Source: Lachnospiraceae bacterium (GTDB taxonomy: Bacteria > Bacillota > Clostridia > Lachnospirales > Lachnospiraceae). From it: a stretch of 48,561 nucleotides of DNA. The notes under the pieces are model-generated. The model was not told the origin of the DNA. It saw only the letters and a list, made by a program, of their open reading frames with translations, and did not search any database. Positions 1 to 8,655 of the stretch are shown piece after piece. Numbering within the stretch: position 1 is the first letter of the stretch; each line of letters opens with the position of its first letter. The position numbers were made by a program, and so were the translations under genes. The stretch is from the NCBI GenBank assembly GCA_024696945.1, contig JAILGF010000214.1, positions 1-48,561 of the forward strand, read 5' to 3'.

Positions 1-141
1 ACAGGTACTATCAGAAAGTACTTCGCTGAGAATCCTTCACACTTCGATCCTCGTCAGTACTTAAAGCCCGCTCGTCAGGCTGTTAAGGAAATGGTTGCTC
101 ATAAGATCAAGAACGTTCTTGGTTCAGACGGCAAGGCTTGA
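1..141 (+). CDS. fba: Class II fructose-1,6-bisphosphate aldolase, C-terminal 46 residues (partial)
   Basis: This is the 3' end of a gene that begins before the window; frame 1 is open to a TGA at 139-141. The tail contains TGTIRKYFAENP, then FDPRQYLKPAR and AVKEMVAHKI, a C-terminal pattern I recognise from class II Zn-dependent fructose-bisphosphate aldolases (cytosolic glycolysis/gluconeogenesis, cleaving FBP to DHAP and G3P). The zinc-binding histidines and active-site loops lie upstream and cannot be seen. A strong hairpin-plus-T-run terminator follows 24 bp after the stop, so this is the last gene of its transcript. The class II assignment rests only on the tail sequence. Confidence 0.85.
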   Translation, partial: TGTIRKYFAENPSHFDPRQYLKPARQAVKEMVAHKIKNVLGSDGKA

Positions 142-165
142 GAAGAATTTTAAAATTATTATTCA

Positions 166-194
166 GCCGCACGGTTCGCCCGTGCGGCTTTTTT
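166..194 (+). terminator. Intrinsic terminator of the aldolase gene
   Basis: A perfect 9-bp stem (GCCGCACGG 166-174 with CCGTGCGGC 180-188) encloses a 5-nt loop and runs directly into TTTTTT (189-194). Confidence 0.95.
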
Positions 195-219
195 ACGGAA
201 AGAAAATTCTGTAATATTG

Positions 220-248
220 TTGATTTTTCCGTTAATTTGTGTTAGAAT
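220..248 (+). promoter_or_regulatory. Sigma-A type promoter for the BI-1 family gene
   Basis: TTGATT (220-225) and TAGAAT (243-248) are separated by 17 bp. The transcript would have a 5' leader of about 80 nt before the ATG at 334. Confidence 0.7.
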
Positions 249-333
249 GCTTTTTGTGGCAGTATACATTGTCATGATCAAAGCGTCCTTACAAGAAGGA
301 CGGGAAAGGAAGCCGCAAGGCGAAGGGACTATT

Positions 334-1221
334 ATGGAGCCTAATTATCAGAACAATAACTATAATATGCAGGGCAATTCTCAGAACGGATATCCCCAGA
401 ACATGAATCAGGCTAACGGATACCAAAATAACGGATACCAGCAGAATCCGAATCCGTACGGTTATCAGCAGAATTACAATAACGGATACAACGGATACGA
501 CAACAATGTAAGGAACGGAAATTACATGAACGGCCTCGGAAGCTTTTCGAATGCGTTCAGTGAGGCAGCACAGGCACTTCAGCAGAAGGTAGTTGCACAG
601 TCCTTCCTGTACATGGTAGTTGCACTCGGTATTACCGCTATCGGAGCAAAGGTAGCTTCAGATGTATTATTGGAGTGGATGGTGACCAACCCCATGAATC
701 TGCTGTTGCTGTTCGGAGCAGAAATAGCGATCGTTATAATTTCAAACATTGCATTAAAGAAGAATAATGTTGTTCTTTCGGCAACTCTTCTTACGGCATA
801 TTCGTTTATCAACGGTGCTACACTCGGTATAGTCTGCATGGCATACGTTGAGACCTCGGTTATCAAGGTGTTCGTTATTACCGCGGTTATGTTTGCAATC
901 ACTGCATTCTACGGACTGGTTTGCAAGAAAGATCTTTCCTCAGTAGGAAGCCTTTGCTTCATGGGACTTATCGGTCTTATCCTTGTAGGAGTCATCAATA
1001 TTTTCCTTAACAGCGATACACTCGGATTTGTAGCATCGTTTATCGGTGTAGCTGTGTTCGTAGGTCTTACGGCATATGATACTCAGAAGATCAAGGAAAA
1101 GACAGCTTTTGCAGATGCAAGCAATATTACTGCACTTTCGATGAACGGAGCTTTCGAGCTTTACCTTGATTTCATCAATCTGTTCTTATATCTCTTAAGA
1201 ATCTTCGGAAAGAGAAGATAA
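334..1221 (+). CDS. Bax inhibitor-1/YccA family membrane protein with Asn/Gln/Tyr-rich N-terminal tail
   Basis: The product is 295 aa. Residues 1 to about 68 are a low-complexity hydrophilic tail of Asn, Gln, Tyr and Gly with repeated NNGY/NGYQ-like units. The rest is a hydrophobic domain of about seven membrane helices ending in the BI-1 signature AYDTQKI followed by GAFELYLDFINLFLYLLRIFG. The conserved aspartates of the calcium-leak/pH-sensor pair of BI-1 proteins (YccA, YetJ) appear to lie in AYDTQ and LYLDFINLF. The ATG at 334 is chosen over an upstream frame-compatible start because GAAGGGA precedes it by a few bases and the upstream extension overlaps the promoter. Family members are membrane channels or regulators of FtsH-type proteolysis; the exact role here is unknown. 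The gene stands alone between a promoter and a terminator. Confidence 0.85.
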   Translation: MEPNYQNNNYNMQGNSQNGYPQNMNQANGYQNNGYQQNPNPYGYQQNYNNGYNGYDNNVRNGNYMNGLGSFSNAFSEAAQALQQKVVAQSFLYMVVALGITAIGAKVASDVLLEWMVTNPMNLLLLFGAEIAIVIISNIALKKNNVVLSATLLTAYSFINGATLGIVCMAYVETSVIKVFVITAVMFAITAFYGLVCKKDLSSVGSLCFMGLIGLILVGVINIFLNSDTLGFVASFIGVAVFVGLTAYDTQKIKEKTAFADASNITALSMNGAFELYLDFINLFLYLLRIFGKRR

Positions 1222-1274
1222 TCAATACAGAGTAATGTGAGGGTGCTTAAAGATATTGTTTTATGTATTAAATG

Positions 1275-1302
1275 GGGTCATCTCGCACGGGGTGGCCCTT
1301 TT
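1275..1302 (+). terminator. Intrinsic terminator after the BI-1 family gene
   Basis: An 8-bp stem (GGGTCATC 1275-1282 with GGTGGCCC 1291-1298, two G-T pairs) is followed by TTTT and then an A-rich stretch. Confidence 0.65.
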
Positions 1303-1363
1303 AAAAAATCAAAAACGATCAGAGGAAGATCCCTTAAGATAAAGGATCTTTACAGGAGGAAAA

Positions 1364-2851
1364 ATGAGAAGCACAGGAGTTTTACTTCCTATAGCAAGCT
1401 TGCCTACAAAGTACGGTATCGGCGGGTTCTCAAAGGAAGCATACGATTTTGTCGATTGGTTAAAGGCAGCAGGTGTTGATTACTGGCAGATTTTACCATT
1501 GGGTCCTACGGGCTATGGGGATTCCCCCTACCAGAGTATTTCAACCTTTGCCGGGAACCCTTATTTCATAGATCTTGAGGCATTGATCGAAGAGAAGCTG
1601 CTTACGGAAGCAGAGTGTAAGGAGGCCGACTGCGGCAAGAATCCTAAGTATGTTGATTACGGAGAACTGTATAATACAAGACTTAAGCTCCTTAAAAAGG
1701 CATTTAAGAAGAGTAAGCATCAAAATACAAAGGAATTTAAGGCTTTTTGCGAGAAGAATTCCTACTGGCTTGACGATTACGCTCTTTTTGTAGCAATTAA
1801 GAATTCCCAGAACGGAGCGTGCTGGACCTCATGGGAAAAGGACATAAAGACCAGAAATCCCGAGGCTCTTGAAACCTACAGGGAAAAATTCAAGGACGAG
1901 ATAGCCTTTTATAAGTTTAATCAGTTCAAATTCATGGAGCAATGGACGAAGCTCAAGGCATATGCAAATAAGAACGGGATCAAGATAATCGGTGATATTC
2001 CGATATATGTGGCCTTTGACAGCTCTGATGCATGGGCAAACACCGAACTCTTTGAGTTTGATAAGAACTGCAATCCCAAGTCGGTAGCAGGCTGCCCTCC
2101 CGATGCGTTCTGTGCAACAGGTCAGCTTTGGGGCAATCCTCTTTATAACTGGAAGGTTCATAAGGAATCCGGCTTTGCATGGTGGATCTCCAGAATAAGC
2201 CATTGCTATGAGCTGTATGATGTAGTAAGAGTAGATCATTTCAGGGGCTTTGACGAGTATTATTCAATTCCCGCAAAGGACAAGACTGCTGAACACGGTA
2301 AGTGGAAAAAGGGTCCCGGTATCGAGCTTTTCGATGCGATAAAGAAAAAGCTGGGTGCTAAGGACATTATAGCCGAAGACCTTGGATTCCTTACGGATTC
2401 CGTTATTAAGCTGTTAAAGAAATCAGGGTTCCCCGGGATGAAGGTGCTTCAGTTTGCGTTTGACCCGCATACACCGAGCATTTATCTTCCACATAATCAT
2501 ATTGAGAACTGCGTGGTCTATACGGGAACGCATGACAACGATACCACCAGGGGATGGTTTAAGAATCTTAACCACGAGGAAAAGAAGTACATCGGTGAGT
2601 ACTTGGGATGCGGTGACGTAAAGGAAGATGAAGCGGCATGGGTATTTATAAGGGCGGCACTCAGAAGCCCTGCCAGATTAGCAGTAATTCCAATGCAGGA
2701 TATATTGAACCACGGTTCCGAGGCGAGACTCAATGCTCCTTCTACCTTCGGCGAGAACTGGAAATGGCGTATGCTTAAGGGTGAGGCAACAAGGGCACTT
2801 TCGGATAAGCTTGCCAGGTGTAACTGGATGTATGAAAGGCATAAATTCTGA
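1364..2851 (+). CDS. malQ: 4-alpha-glucanotransferase (amylomaltase, GH77)
   Basis: At 495 aa this is normal length for a bacterial amylomaltase. The start of the protein carries GVLLPIASLPTKYGIG and ILPLGPTGYGDSPYQS, typical of GH77. The three catalytic carboxylates are visible: nucleophile Asp291 in RVDHFRGF, acid/base Glu338 in AEDLG, and Asp391 in GTHDND. The enzyme transfers alpha-1,4-glucan segments between maltooligosaccharides or glycogen in the cytosol. The ATG at 1364 follows AGGAGGAAAA at ideal spacing. The gene is first in a tight group with nadE (3-bp gap) and the lipid kinase (3-bp gap). That linkage is not an obvious pathway and is probably only co-expression. Confidence 0.95.
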   Translation: MRSTGVLLPIASLPTKYGIGGFSKEAYDFVDWLKAAGVDYWQILPLGPTGYGDSPYQSISTFAGNPYFIDLEALIEEKLLTEAECKEADCGKNPKYVDYGELYNTRLKLLKKAFKKSKHQNTKEFKAFCEKNSYWLDDYALFVAIKNSQNGACWTSWEKDIKTRNPEALETYREKFKDEIAFYKFNQFKFMEQWTKLKAYANKNGIKIIGDIPIYVAFDSSDAWANTELFEFDKNCNPKSVAGCPPDAFCATGQLWGNPLYNWKVHKESGFAWWISRISHCYELYDVVRVDHFRGFDEYYSIPAKDKTAEHGKWKKGPGIELFDAIKKKLGAKDIIAEDLGFLTDSVIKLLKKSGFPGMKVLQFAFDPHTPSIYLPHNHIENCVVYTGTHDNDTTRGWFKNLNHEEKKYIGEYLGCGDVKEDEAAWVFIRAALRSPARLAVIPMQDILNHGSEARLNAPSTFGENWKWRMLKGEATRALSDKLARCNWMYERHKF

Positions 2852-2854
2852 TCT

Positions 2855-4795
2855 ATGAAAAATAAATTGATCTTAACTGCGGCGGCGGTTCCTAAACTCA
2901 AAGTCGGAGATATACAGTATAATACGGAACAGATCATAAAAATGATAGGTAACCTGACGGATTGCGGAGTTATAGTATTTCCCGAACTGTCTGTTACCGG
3001 ATACACCTGTGCCGATCTGTTTCTTAGCGACCTGCTTCTCGAAAAAGCCGAGACGGCACTTATGGAAATTGCAGGAGCAACCCAAAATACGGGAGTAACT
3101 GCGGTAGTCGGAGTTCCTATACGTTTTGATAACAATCTGTATAATTGTGCGGCTGTCCTGTCACAGGGGAAGGTTATGGCACTTATACCTAAGGTATATG
3201 TACCTAACTATTCAGAGTTCTATGAATGCAGATGGTTTGCATCGGGAAGGGATATAAAAGGAAGATCGGTTGTTATCGGTGGTGCAGATATTCCGTTCGG
3301 AACCGATCTGCTTGCGGAAGATCCTGTTACAGGAGCCGTGCTCGGGGCTGAAATATGTGAAGACCTCTGGGTTCCCGATAAGCCGAGTACTCATGCGGCA
3401 CTTGCAGGTGCGAATATCATAGTTAATCCTTCGGCATCGGATGAGCTGATCGGAAAACAGGAATATAGAAGGAATCTTGTTGCACAGCAGAGCGGTGCAT
3501 GCTACTGCGCATATATCTACGCTTCGGCAGGAACCTTTGAAAGCAGTACCGACCTGGTATTTTCCGGACATTCCATCATAGCGCAGAACGGAAGCATCTT
3601 TGCGGAATCGATATTCCCGGATTATCCTCATGTTGATAAGGCTATGATCGATCTTGGCTGTATCATGCATGACAGAAGAAGACAGAACACCTTTGAAAAT
3701 ACAGCAAGCTACAGAAGGATAAAGGTAAGGATACAGGCAGCGGGAGCGGATGAGACCGATATCAGGGGACTGGCGGAAATACTTAACAGATTTGATTACC
3801 CTGTAGCAAAAAATCCTTTCGTGCCCGGAGACAACAGTGCAAGGGATGCCCGTTGCAGAAGGATCTTACAGATCCAGGCCAACGGACTGGCAACAAGGGT
3901 TCGCTCAACCGGTATTTCAAACCTTGTGATAGGTATTTCGGGAGGCCTTGATTCGACTCTTGCATTGATAGTTTGTGCGGAAGCCAAGAAGCTTGTTCCT
4001 GAAATAAGGATAATCGCATATACCATGCCCAATGAGGGTAACACTTCCGAGCTGACTTACAATAATGCAAACAGGCTCATGGATCTTTTAGCGGATGAAA
4101 TACATGAAATCCCTATACTTGAGGGCGTTAAGCTTCATCTGACTCAGCTTGGACATGAGCTTACCTATCAGGGAGACGGTGATGTTGCTTATGAGAATGC
4201 ACAGGCCAGGATGCGGACTTACATTTTGATGGACTCGGCAAACATGAAGCATGCCCTGGTTGTGGGAACGGGTGACCTTTCGGAGCTGGCTCTCGGATGG
4301 TGCACCTACAACGGTGACCACATGTCAATGTACGGTGTTAATACCTCCGTACCCAAAACACTGGTTAAATTCATATGCAGGTCATATGCTGAGATATGCG
4401 GAAACGAGGAACTGAAAGAAGTGCTTCTATCTATTTGCGATACTCCGATTACTCCCGAACTGACGCCTACCGCTGACGGTCAGATAGCCCAGATGACAGA
4501 AGAAAAGATAGGAAAATATGACTTAAACGACTTCTTCCTCTTCTATACGTTAAGATACGGTTTTGAACCGGCCCGCAGCGCGGCATTTGCATTGAGGGCT
4601 TATCCTGAGCTGTCCGTAGAGAAGGTTAAGGAAGCGGCAAGTAATTTCTTTAAGAGATTCTTCAGGCAGCAGTTTAAACGAAGCTGTCTTCCGGACGGCC
4701 CGAAGGTCGGTTCGGTAACTTTGTCACCGAGAGGTGACTGGCGTATGCCGAGCGACGCATCCGTGGAGCTGTGGTTAAAGGATCTGGAGGAGTGA
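2855..4795 (+). CDS. nadE: Glutamine-dependent NAD(+) synthetase
   Basis: The 646-aa protein is the two-domain form. Its N-terminal nitrilase-type glutaminase domain has the Glu44 (FPELS), Lys113 (IPKVY) and Cys168 (AEICEDLW) triad. Its C-terminal NAD synthetase domain has an ATP pyrophosphatase loop GISGGLDST at about residues 360-368 and LSELALGWCTYNGD further on. It makes NAD from deamido-NAD, ATP and glutamine, the last step of NAD synthesis, with ammonia passed from the glutaminase site. The ATG at 2855 lies 3 bp after the malQ stop, so translation is probably coupled; no strong Shine-Dalgarno is seen. Length and all key residues fit an intact enzyme. Confidence 0.96.
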   Translation: MKNKLILTAAAVPKLKVGDIQYNTEQIIKMIGNLTDCGVIVFPELSVTGYTCADLFLSDLLLEKAETALMEIAGATQNTGVTAVVGVPIRFDNNLYNCAAVLSQGKVMALIPKVYVPNYSEFYECRWFASGRDIKGRSVVIGGADIPFGTDLLAEDPVTGAVLGAEICEDLWVPDKPSTHAALAGANIIVNPSASDELIGKQEYRRNLVAQQSGACYCAYIYASAGTFESSTDLVFSGHSIIAQNGSIFAESIFPDYPHVDKAMIDLGCIMHDRRRQNTFENTASYRRIKVRIQAAGADETDIRGLAEILNRFDYPVAKNPFVPGDNSARDARCRRILQIQANGLATRVRSTGISNLVIGISGGLDSTLALIVCAEAKKLVPEIRIIAYTMPNEGNTSELTYNNANRLMDLLADEIHEIPILEGVKLHLTQLGHELTYQGDGDVAYENAQARMRTYILMDSANMKHALVVGTGDLSELALGWCTYNGDHMSMYGVNTSVPKTLVKFICRSYAEICGNEELKEVLLSICDTPITPELTPTADGQIAQMTEEKIGKYDLNDFFLFYTLRYGFEPARSAAFALRAYPELSVEKVKEAASNFFKRFFRQQFKRSCLPDGPKVGSVTLSPRGDWRMPSDASVELWLKDLEE

Positions 4796-4798
4796 GAT

Positions 4799-5824
4799 AT
4801 GTTAAGCGATATAAAAATATTGATCATTTATAACCCTAAGGCAGGAAAGGGAAAGATTAAAAGCATTATGCCTGAAGTGAAGAAGATGTACACTAAGGCA
4901 GGGCTTAATCCATTATTCCATGCTACAAAGAGAAGGGATGATGCATACGAAACGGCCGGAAAGTTTGTAAAAAAGTATTATGGGAATACCGTTGTATCAG
5001 ACAGAAAGAACTCACTGTATGTAATAGCTGCAGGCGGAGACGGAACTCTGAACGAAGTGATGCGCGGAGTACTGGATACGGGATATGATGTTCCCATAGG
5101 TATAATGCCTGCCGGTTCAACCAACGATTTCGGATATTCTCTGGGACTTAACGGCGGATTGATCGATGCGGCAGAAAAGGCAATGAATGCCATCCTTATG
5201 GATGAATGTTTTAAGTGTGACGTGGCAACATTTAACGGCAAATATATTACATATACCGCAGCATTCGGGCTTTTCTCAGATGTTTCATACGCTACGCCCC
5301 AAAAGCTTAAGAATACCTTTGGGCATGCAGCTTACTTGATGTACGGAGCTAAAAATATCCTGAAAACCAGAAAGGTTCATGCCGAAATAAAGTATAAGGG
5401 ATTAGACGAACAGGACGGATTTGCGATCATCAGCGATACTGACGACAAGAAAATCGATGCCGATCTTCTTTTGGGTATGGTAGTCAGTGCAAAATCCGTT
5501 GGAGGCTTTAGGGGAATAACCGGAAGCGGCGTTGCACTGGATGACGGAGAGGATGAGCTGATGTTCGTTATATGGCCCAAGAATCCTCTGAAGCTTATAA
5601 AGACCCTGATCCATGCGGTAGGAATGGTAAGAAAGAGCCCCAAGGCCCTGAAACAGGCTTATGACCTCACAGTTGACCATGGCATTAAAATGGCTAAGAT
5701 CAAAGAAGCAAAATTTACCTTTGATAAGCCGAGTGCATGGTCGTTGGACGGAGAGGAAAGCGAAGCTCAAAATGAGGCTGAAATAAAGGTTATAAAACAA
5801 GCGGTTTCATATCTTGTACTATAA
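4799..5824 (+). CDS. Diacylglycerol kinase/YegS-BmrU family lipid kinase
   Basis: This 341-aa soluble protein has the DAGK catalytic fold signature: YNPKAGKGK near the N-terminus, the nucleotide loop AAGGDGTLNEVMRG at about residue 80, and IMPAGSTNDFG after it, with SLDGEES near the C-terminus. Members phosphorylate diacylglycerol or related lipids at the inner membrane face, recycling lipid head-group turnover products. The start ATG at 4799 follows GGAGGAGTGAGAT and lies 3 bp past the nadE stop. It is the last gene of the malQ-nadE transcript, closed by the hairpin at 5832-5874. Lipid specificity cannot be read from the sequence. Confidence 0.9.
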   Translation: MLSDIKILIIYNPKAGKGKIKSIMPEVKKMYTKAGLNPLFHATKRRDDAYETAGKFVKKYYGNTVVSDRKNSLYVIAAGGDGTLNEVMRGVLDTGYDVPIGIMPAGSTNDFGYSLGLNGGLIDAAEKAMNAILMDECFKCDVATFNGKYITYTAAFGLFSDVSYATPQKLKNTFGHAAYLMYGAKNILKTRKVHAEIKYKGLDEQDGFAIISDTDDKKIDADLLLGMVVSAKSVGGFRGITGSGVALDDGEDELMFVIWPKNPLKLIKTLIHAVGMVRKSPKALKQAYDLTVDHGIKMAKIKEAKFTFDKPSAWSLDGEESEAQNEAEIKVIKQAVSYLVL

Positions 5825-5831
5825 TGGAAGA

Positions 5832-5874
5832 AATCAATCAGCGGGACTGAATCCGCCCCACTGATTGATTTTTT
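5832..5874 (+). terminator. Intrinsic terminator of the malQ-nadE-kinase operon
   Basis: A 10-bp perfect outer stem (AATCAATCAG 5832-5841 with CTGATTGATT 5861-5870) has a short inner CGG/CCG pairing and is followed by TTTT. Confidence 0.9.
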
Positions 5875-5914
5875 ACTTCTTAGGACTCAAAATTAACCTC
5901 TTGGCTAAAAGCTA

Positions 5915-5943
5915 TTTACATTTTAAAAACTATAAAGTATAGT
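5915..5943 (+). promoter_or_regulatory. Promoter with a dyad over the -10 box (LytTR operon)
   Basis: TTTACA (5915-5920) and TATAGT (5938-5943) are 17 bp apart. The -10 is the right half of a perfect inverted repeat, ACTATA (5929-5934), AAG, TATAGT (5938-5943), which could be an operator. Confidence 0.6.
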
Positions 5944-5974
5944 AAACTCATCAAAATCGGAGACAGATGTTCGA

Positions 5975-6439
5975 ATGAAAATACGCGTAGAAATAGATCC
6001 TCGAAACGATAGTGAAGAAGAGGTTGTCATCCGATGCAATACCCTTTCCGAAGAAGTTATGATGCTCCAAAAGCAGCTGTCCGAAATAGTCAGCTCCAAG
6101 CTAAAGCTTGAAGTGTATAAAGGAGATACGGTCCTGTATCTTTCACCGGACGAAATACTTTTTTTGGAGACCACGGATACTTTCCTGGCGGTACATACCG
6201 CAAAAGAAATATACTCCGCAAAGGAAAGGCTGTATACATTGGAGGAGATGCTCCCATCCTCGTTCATAAGGATTTCAAAATCGTCAATTGTAAATATAGC
6301 AAATATCAGGTCGGTAAAAAGGAATATAACCGGTCCGTCGGAGATAGAATTCGCCGGAACGGTGAAAAAGGCGTATGCTTCGAGGAATTATCTAAAGCAG
6401 CTTATGAACAGGCTTGAAGAAAAGAGGTTGAACAAATGA
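5975..6439 (+). CDS. LytTR-domain DNA-binding transcriptional regulator
   Basis: This is a 154-aa protein without a receiver domain. Residues about 50-150 form a LytTR DNA-binding domain: DTVLYLSPDEILFLETTD, then the YTLEEMLPSSFIRISKSSIVN pattern, and ASRNYLKQL at the end. Stand-alone LytTR proteins of this size usually sit with a small membrane protein and control their own operon. Here the next gene starts 4 bp inside this one (ATG at 6436) and encodes a LiaF-like membrane protein, so the two are likely one unit sensing envelope state. The start at 5975 has a GGAGACA-like ribosome site about 12 bp upstream. No histidine kinase is adjacent, so the input signal is not known. Confidence 0.85.
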   Translation: MKIRVEIDPRNDSEEEVVIRCNTLSEEVMMLQKQLSEIVSSKLKLEVYKGDTVLYLSPDEILFLETTDTFLAVHTAKEIYSAKERLYTLEEMLPSSFIRISKSSIVNIANIRSVKRNITGPSEIEFAGTVKKAYASRNYLKQLMNRLEEKRLNK

Positions 6440-7299
6440 AAGCTAGAAGAATAATGCTTGGTGTCGGTCTGCTGGCTCTTGCAGGCGGTCTTGTCGGAAG
6501 AAAGATGGGTATTATACCGTCCATCCCGATATCAACGATTATACTTGGGGGAATCTGTGTAGTACTTATTCTGGACGGACTTCGCCATAAAAACTTTTTC
6601 CTGATATTAATGCCGTTGGCGTTTATTGTTCAGAGGGTGTACAGCTACTGGGATATGTTTTTGGGAATAGGATTGGTTGAAGCATTGGGTATATCAGCTA
6701 TTACAGCGGCAGGACTGACCATCCTTTTCGGAAACAGGAAAAAGGCTATAACCGGTAGCCGTAATCGCGGATTTATAAATAACGGAGGATTCGGCGGAGC
6801 GGGAGGACAAGGCGGTGCCGGCGGTCAGAACGGTGCACCCGGACAGCCCGGAGGGTTCGGCGGTACGGGAACGGAAATAGATCAAAACCGCTTCGCACAG
6901 CAACCCGGCTTTCGTTCAAACGGTGAGCCGATGCAGGACGGCTACGGATATCCGGATGATGACGGAGACAACGTGGTTATAGACAACAGCTTCGGAAAGC
7001 TCGTCAGGTACCTTCATTCAAGCAACCTGAAAAAGGTTAAGATAGATAACGGGTTTGGAAACTGCATAGTATATTATGACAATGTTTATGTGGATGCCGA
7101 CGGCTCCCGTCTTGAAATAGATAACGGTTTCGGACAGGTGGATGTGTACATTCCTCCCTTTTACAGATTCAAACTAAAGCAGGATAACGGCTTCGGTTCT
7201 ATTAATATATTCGGTGAATGCAGTTTAGATCCCAACGCGCCGCTTATAGACGCAAAGATTGATAACGGTATGGGCAAGGTAAACATTTACTTCGGTTAA
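6436..7299 (+). CDS. LiaF-like membrane protein with repeated DNGFG C-terminal domain
   Basis: The product is 287 aa. Residues 1 to about 98 hold four hydrophobic helices, arranged as paired hairpins as in LiaF/LiaI proteins. A Gly/Gln/Asn-rich linker follows (about 105-155, many GGxGG units). The C-terminal domain has five regularly spaced copies of a xxDN(G/S)(F/M)G motif (DNSFGK, DNGFGN, DNGFGQ, DNGFGS, DNGMGK), each followed by a short beta strand, as in the LiaF C-terminal/DUF2154 domain and consistent with a small beta-solenoid. LiaF proteins restrain LiaRS signalling under cell-wall antibiotic stress. Here the partner is the overlapping LytTR gene instead, so a signalling role with that regulator is inferred. 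A terminator closes the operon. Confidence 0.75.
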   Translation: MKARRIMLGVGLLALAGGLVGRKMGIIPSIPISTIILGGICVVLILDGLRHKNFFLILMPLAFIVQRVYSYWDMFLGIGLVEALGISAITAAGLTILFGNRKKAITGSRNRGFINNGGFGGAGGQGGAGGQNGAPGQPGGFGGTGTEIDQNRFAQQPGFRSNGEPMQDGYGYPDDDGDNVVIDNSFGKLVRYLHSSNLKKVKIDNGFGNCIVYYDNVYVDADGSRLEIDNGFGQVDVYIPPFYRFKLKQDNGFGSINIFGECSLDPNAPLIDAKIDNGMGKVNIYFG

Positions 7300-7320
7300 G
7301 CAGTACTTATGTATGGATTA

Positions 7321-7360
7321 AAACAGATATGAAAGTGACTTTCGTATCTGTTTTATTTTT
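7321..7360 (+). terminator. Intrinsic terminator after the LiaF-like gene
   Basis: A 15-bp stem (AAACAGATATGAAAG 7321-7335 with CTTTCGTATCTGTTT 7339-7353, one T-G pair) has a 3-nt loop and is followed by a T-rich run to 7360. Confidence 0.92.
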
Positions 7361-7361
7361 A

Positions 7362-7390
7362 TTGAATTTTCAGGTAATTTATGGTAAAAT
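7362..7390 (+). promoter_or_regulatory. Promoter of the secreted FN3/DUF6273-like gene
   Basis: TTGAAT (7362-7367) and TAAAAT (7385-7390) are 17 bp apart, about 45 bp before the ATG at 7435. Confidence 0.7.
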
Positions 7391-7434
7391 ACCGAATGTA
7401 TGTATTTAAATATCGAAAGGAGACGAAACGAATA

Positions 7435-8604
7435 ATGAAAACAGTAAAAAAGTTATTTAGTTTAGGTTTAGCATTAGTGTTATTTGCGGGACTTTTTGCA
7501 AATGTTCCGGCCAAAGCAGGCGAGGCATCGCTTAAGGCTCCGTCCATTAAAGTGAAAAGCGTGAATAACGGAACCGCAATTAAGGTTACTATTTCAAAGA
7601 CTGCCGACGCAGACGGATATGAGATCCTGTGGATGTACAGTGACAACAACCCGGTAAGCAAGGAACTGTACAAATACTACGGATTGACCACCGGTTACGG
7701 TCCTTATGTCAGCTATGATACCCATGGGTACTATACCAACTATATGAAGAACAAATATACGGAAATCCCTTATGTTCTTAAGAAAAGCGGAACCAAGGCC
7801 AGATCGTATACCTTTAAGAATTTACGACCCGGAACATACAAGGTGAAGGTTCGTTGCTATAATAATAAGAAGTATGGTTCAAAGACATATAGTGATTACT
7901 GTAAAGAGAAGAAGGTTAAGTTAAAGGGTGTAGAAGAGAAAACAGGCTATAAGACTTCTTATGATTTCTCAAATGTCAAAAAGGGTGATGTGATCCAGTT
8001 CGGTACATATGAGCAGGATAAGAATTACACAAACGGCAAAGAACCCATTGAATGGATAGTCCTTGAGAAGAAGAGCGACAGGATATTCGTTGTAAGTAAG
8101 TACGCTCTTGACAGTCTTCCCGTAAATAAGGATTACAAAGACATAGGCACATGGAAGGATACTACGATACGTAAATGGCTGAATAAATCATTCTATAACT
8201 TTGCTTTTAATGAAAAAGAGCAGAATATGATACAGCAGGTTAAGATCGCAAACTACGATAACAATTATTACGGAACAGATGCCGGTGATGACACGAAAGA
8301 TAAGGTGTTCCTTCTTGCTCAATTTGAGCTGACAAACAAGAAATACGGATTTGCCAAGGATTATATGGCGATTGATTTCCTGCGTAAGTGTACATACGCA
8401 TGGGAAACAAAAAAGAAGGATAAGGAACATCCCACTGCTGAGGGTAATCCCGCAGTTTATTGGTGGACACGTACACCCGGTGTAGACAGCAGCTATATAT
8501 TGGTTGTAAATCCTGACGGCCAGGTTGACCGCGAAGGTATAAAGATGGATACGGAGGACTTCATCGCCGCAATCCGTCCCGCTATGTATATCAGCCTTAA
8601 GTAA
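7435..8604 (+). CDS. Secreted protein with fibronectin-III-like and DUF6273-like domains
   Basis: The 389-aa product starts with a clear Sec signal peptide: a MKTVKK basic stretch, a Leu/Ala-rich core, and an A-x-A cleavage region at VPAKAG near residue 26. Next comes a region of about 110 residues resembling a fibronectin type III module (SVNNGTAIKVTISKTADADGYEI, ending in YKVKVRCYNNK). The C-terminal half has the DUF6273-like pattern: VIQFGTYEQD, PIEWIVLEKK, DTTIRKWLNKSFY and a final WWTRTPG and AIRPAMYI. This fold resembles formylglycine-generating/C-type-lectin-like surface modules; no enzyme activity is assigned. The ATG at 7435 is chosen because AAAGGAG precedes it and it begins the signal peptide. 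No sortase motif or lipobox was seen, so it is probably released or wall-associated by charge. Confidence 0.75.
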   Translation: MKTVKKLFSLGLALVLFAGLFANVPAKAGEASLKAPSIKVKSVNNGTAIKVTISKTADADGYEILWMYSDNNPVSKELYKYYGLTTGYGPYVSYDTHGYYTNYMKNKYTEIPYVLKKSGTKARSYTFKNLRPGTYKVKVRCYNNKKYGSKTYSDYCKEKKVKLKGVEEKTGYKTSYDFSNVKKGDVIQFGTYEQDKNYTNGKEPIEWIVLEKKSDRIFVVSKYALDSLPVNKDYKDIGTWKDTTIRKWLNKSFYNFAFNEKEQNMIQQVKIANYDNNYYGTDAGDDTKDKVFLLAQFELTNKKYGFAKDYMAIDFLRKCTYAWETKKKDKEHPTAEGNPAVYWWTRTPGVDSSYILVVNPDGQVDREGIKMDTEDFIAAIRPAMYISLK

Positions 8605-8620
8605 GAAATAAAAAAAGTTC

Positions 8621-8649
8621 TTGACAATTCTTTCGGATAGATGTATGAT
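8621..8649 (+). promoter_or_regulatory. Promoter of the T-box leader
   Basis: A consensus TTGACA (8621-8626) is followed after 17 bp by TATGAT (8644-8649). Confidence 0.85.
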
Positions 8650-8655
8650 AGCCGT

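Noticed and set aside
2518..3135. 205-codon minus-strand frame across malQ-nadE
   Set aside because: It spans the junction of two clearly real genes and has no recognisable motif.
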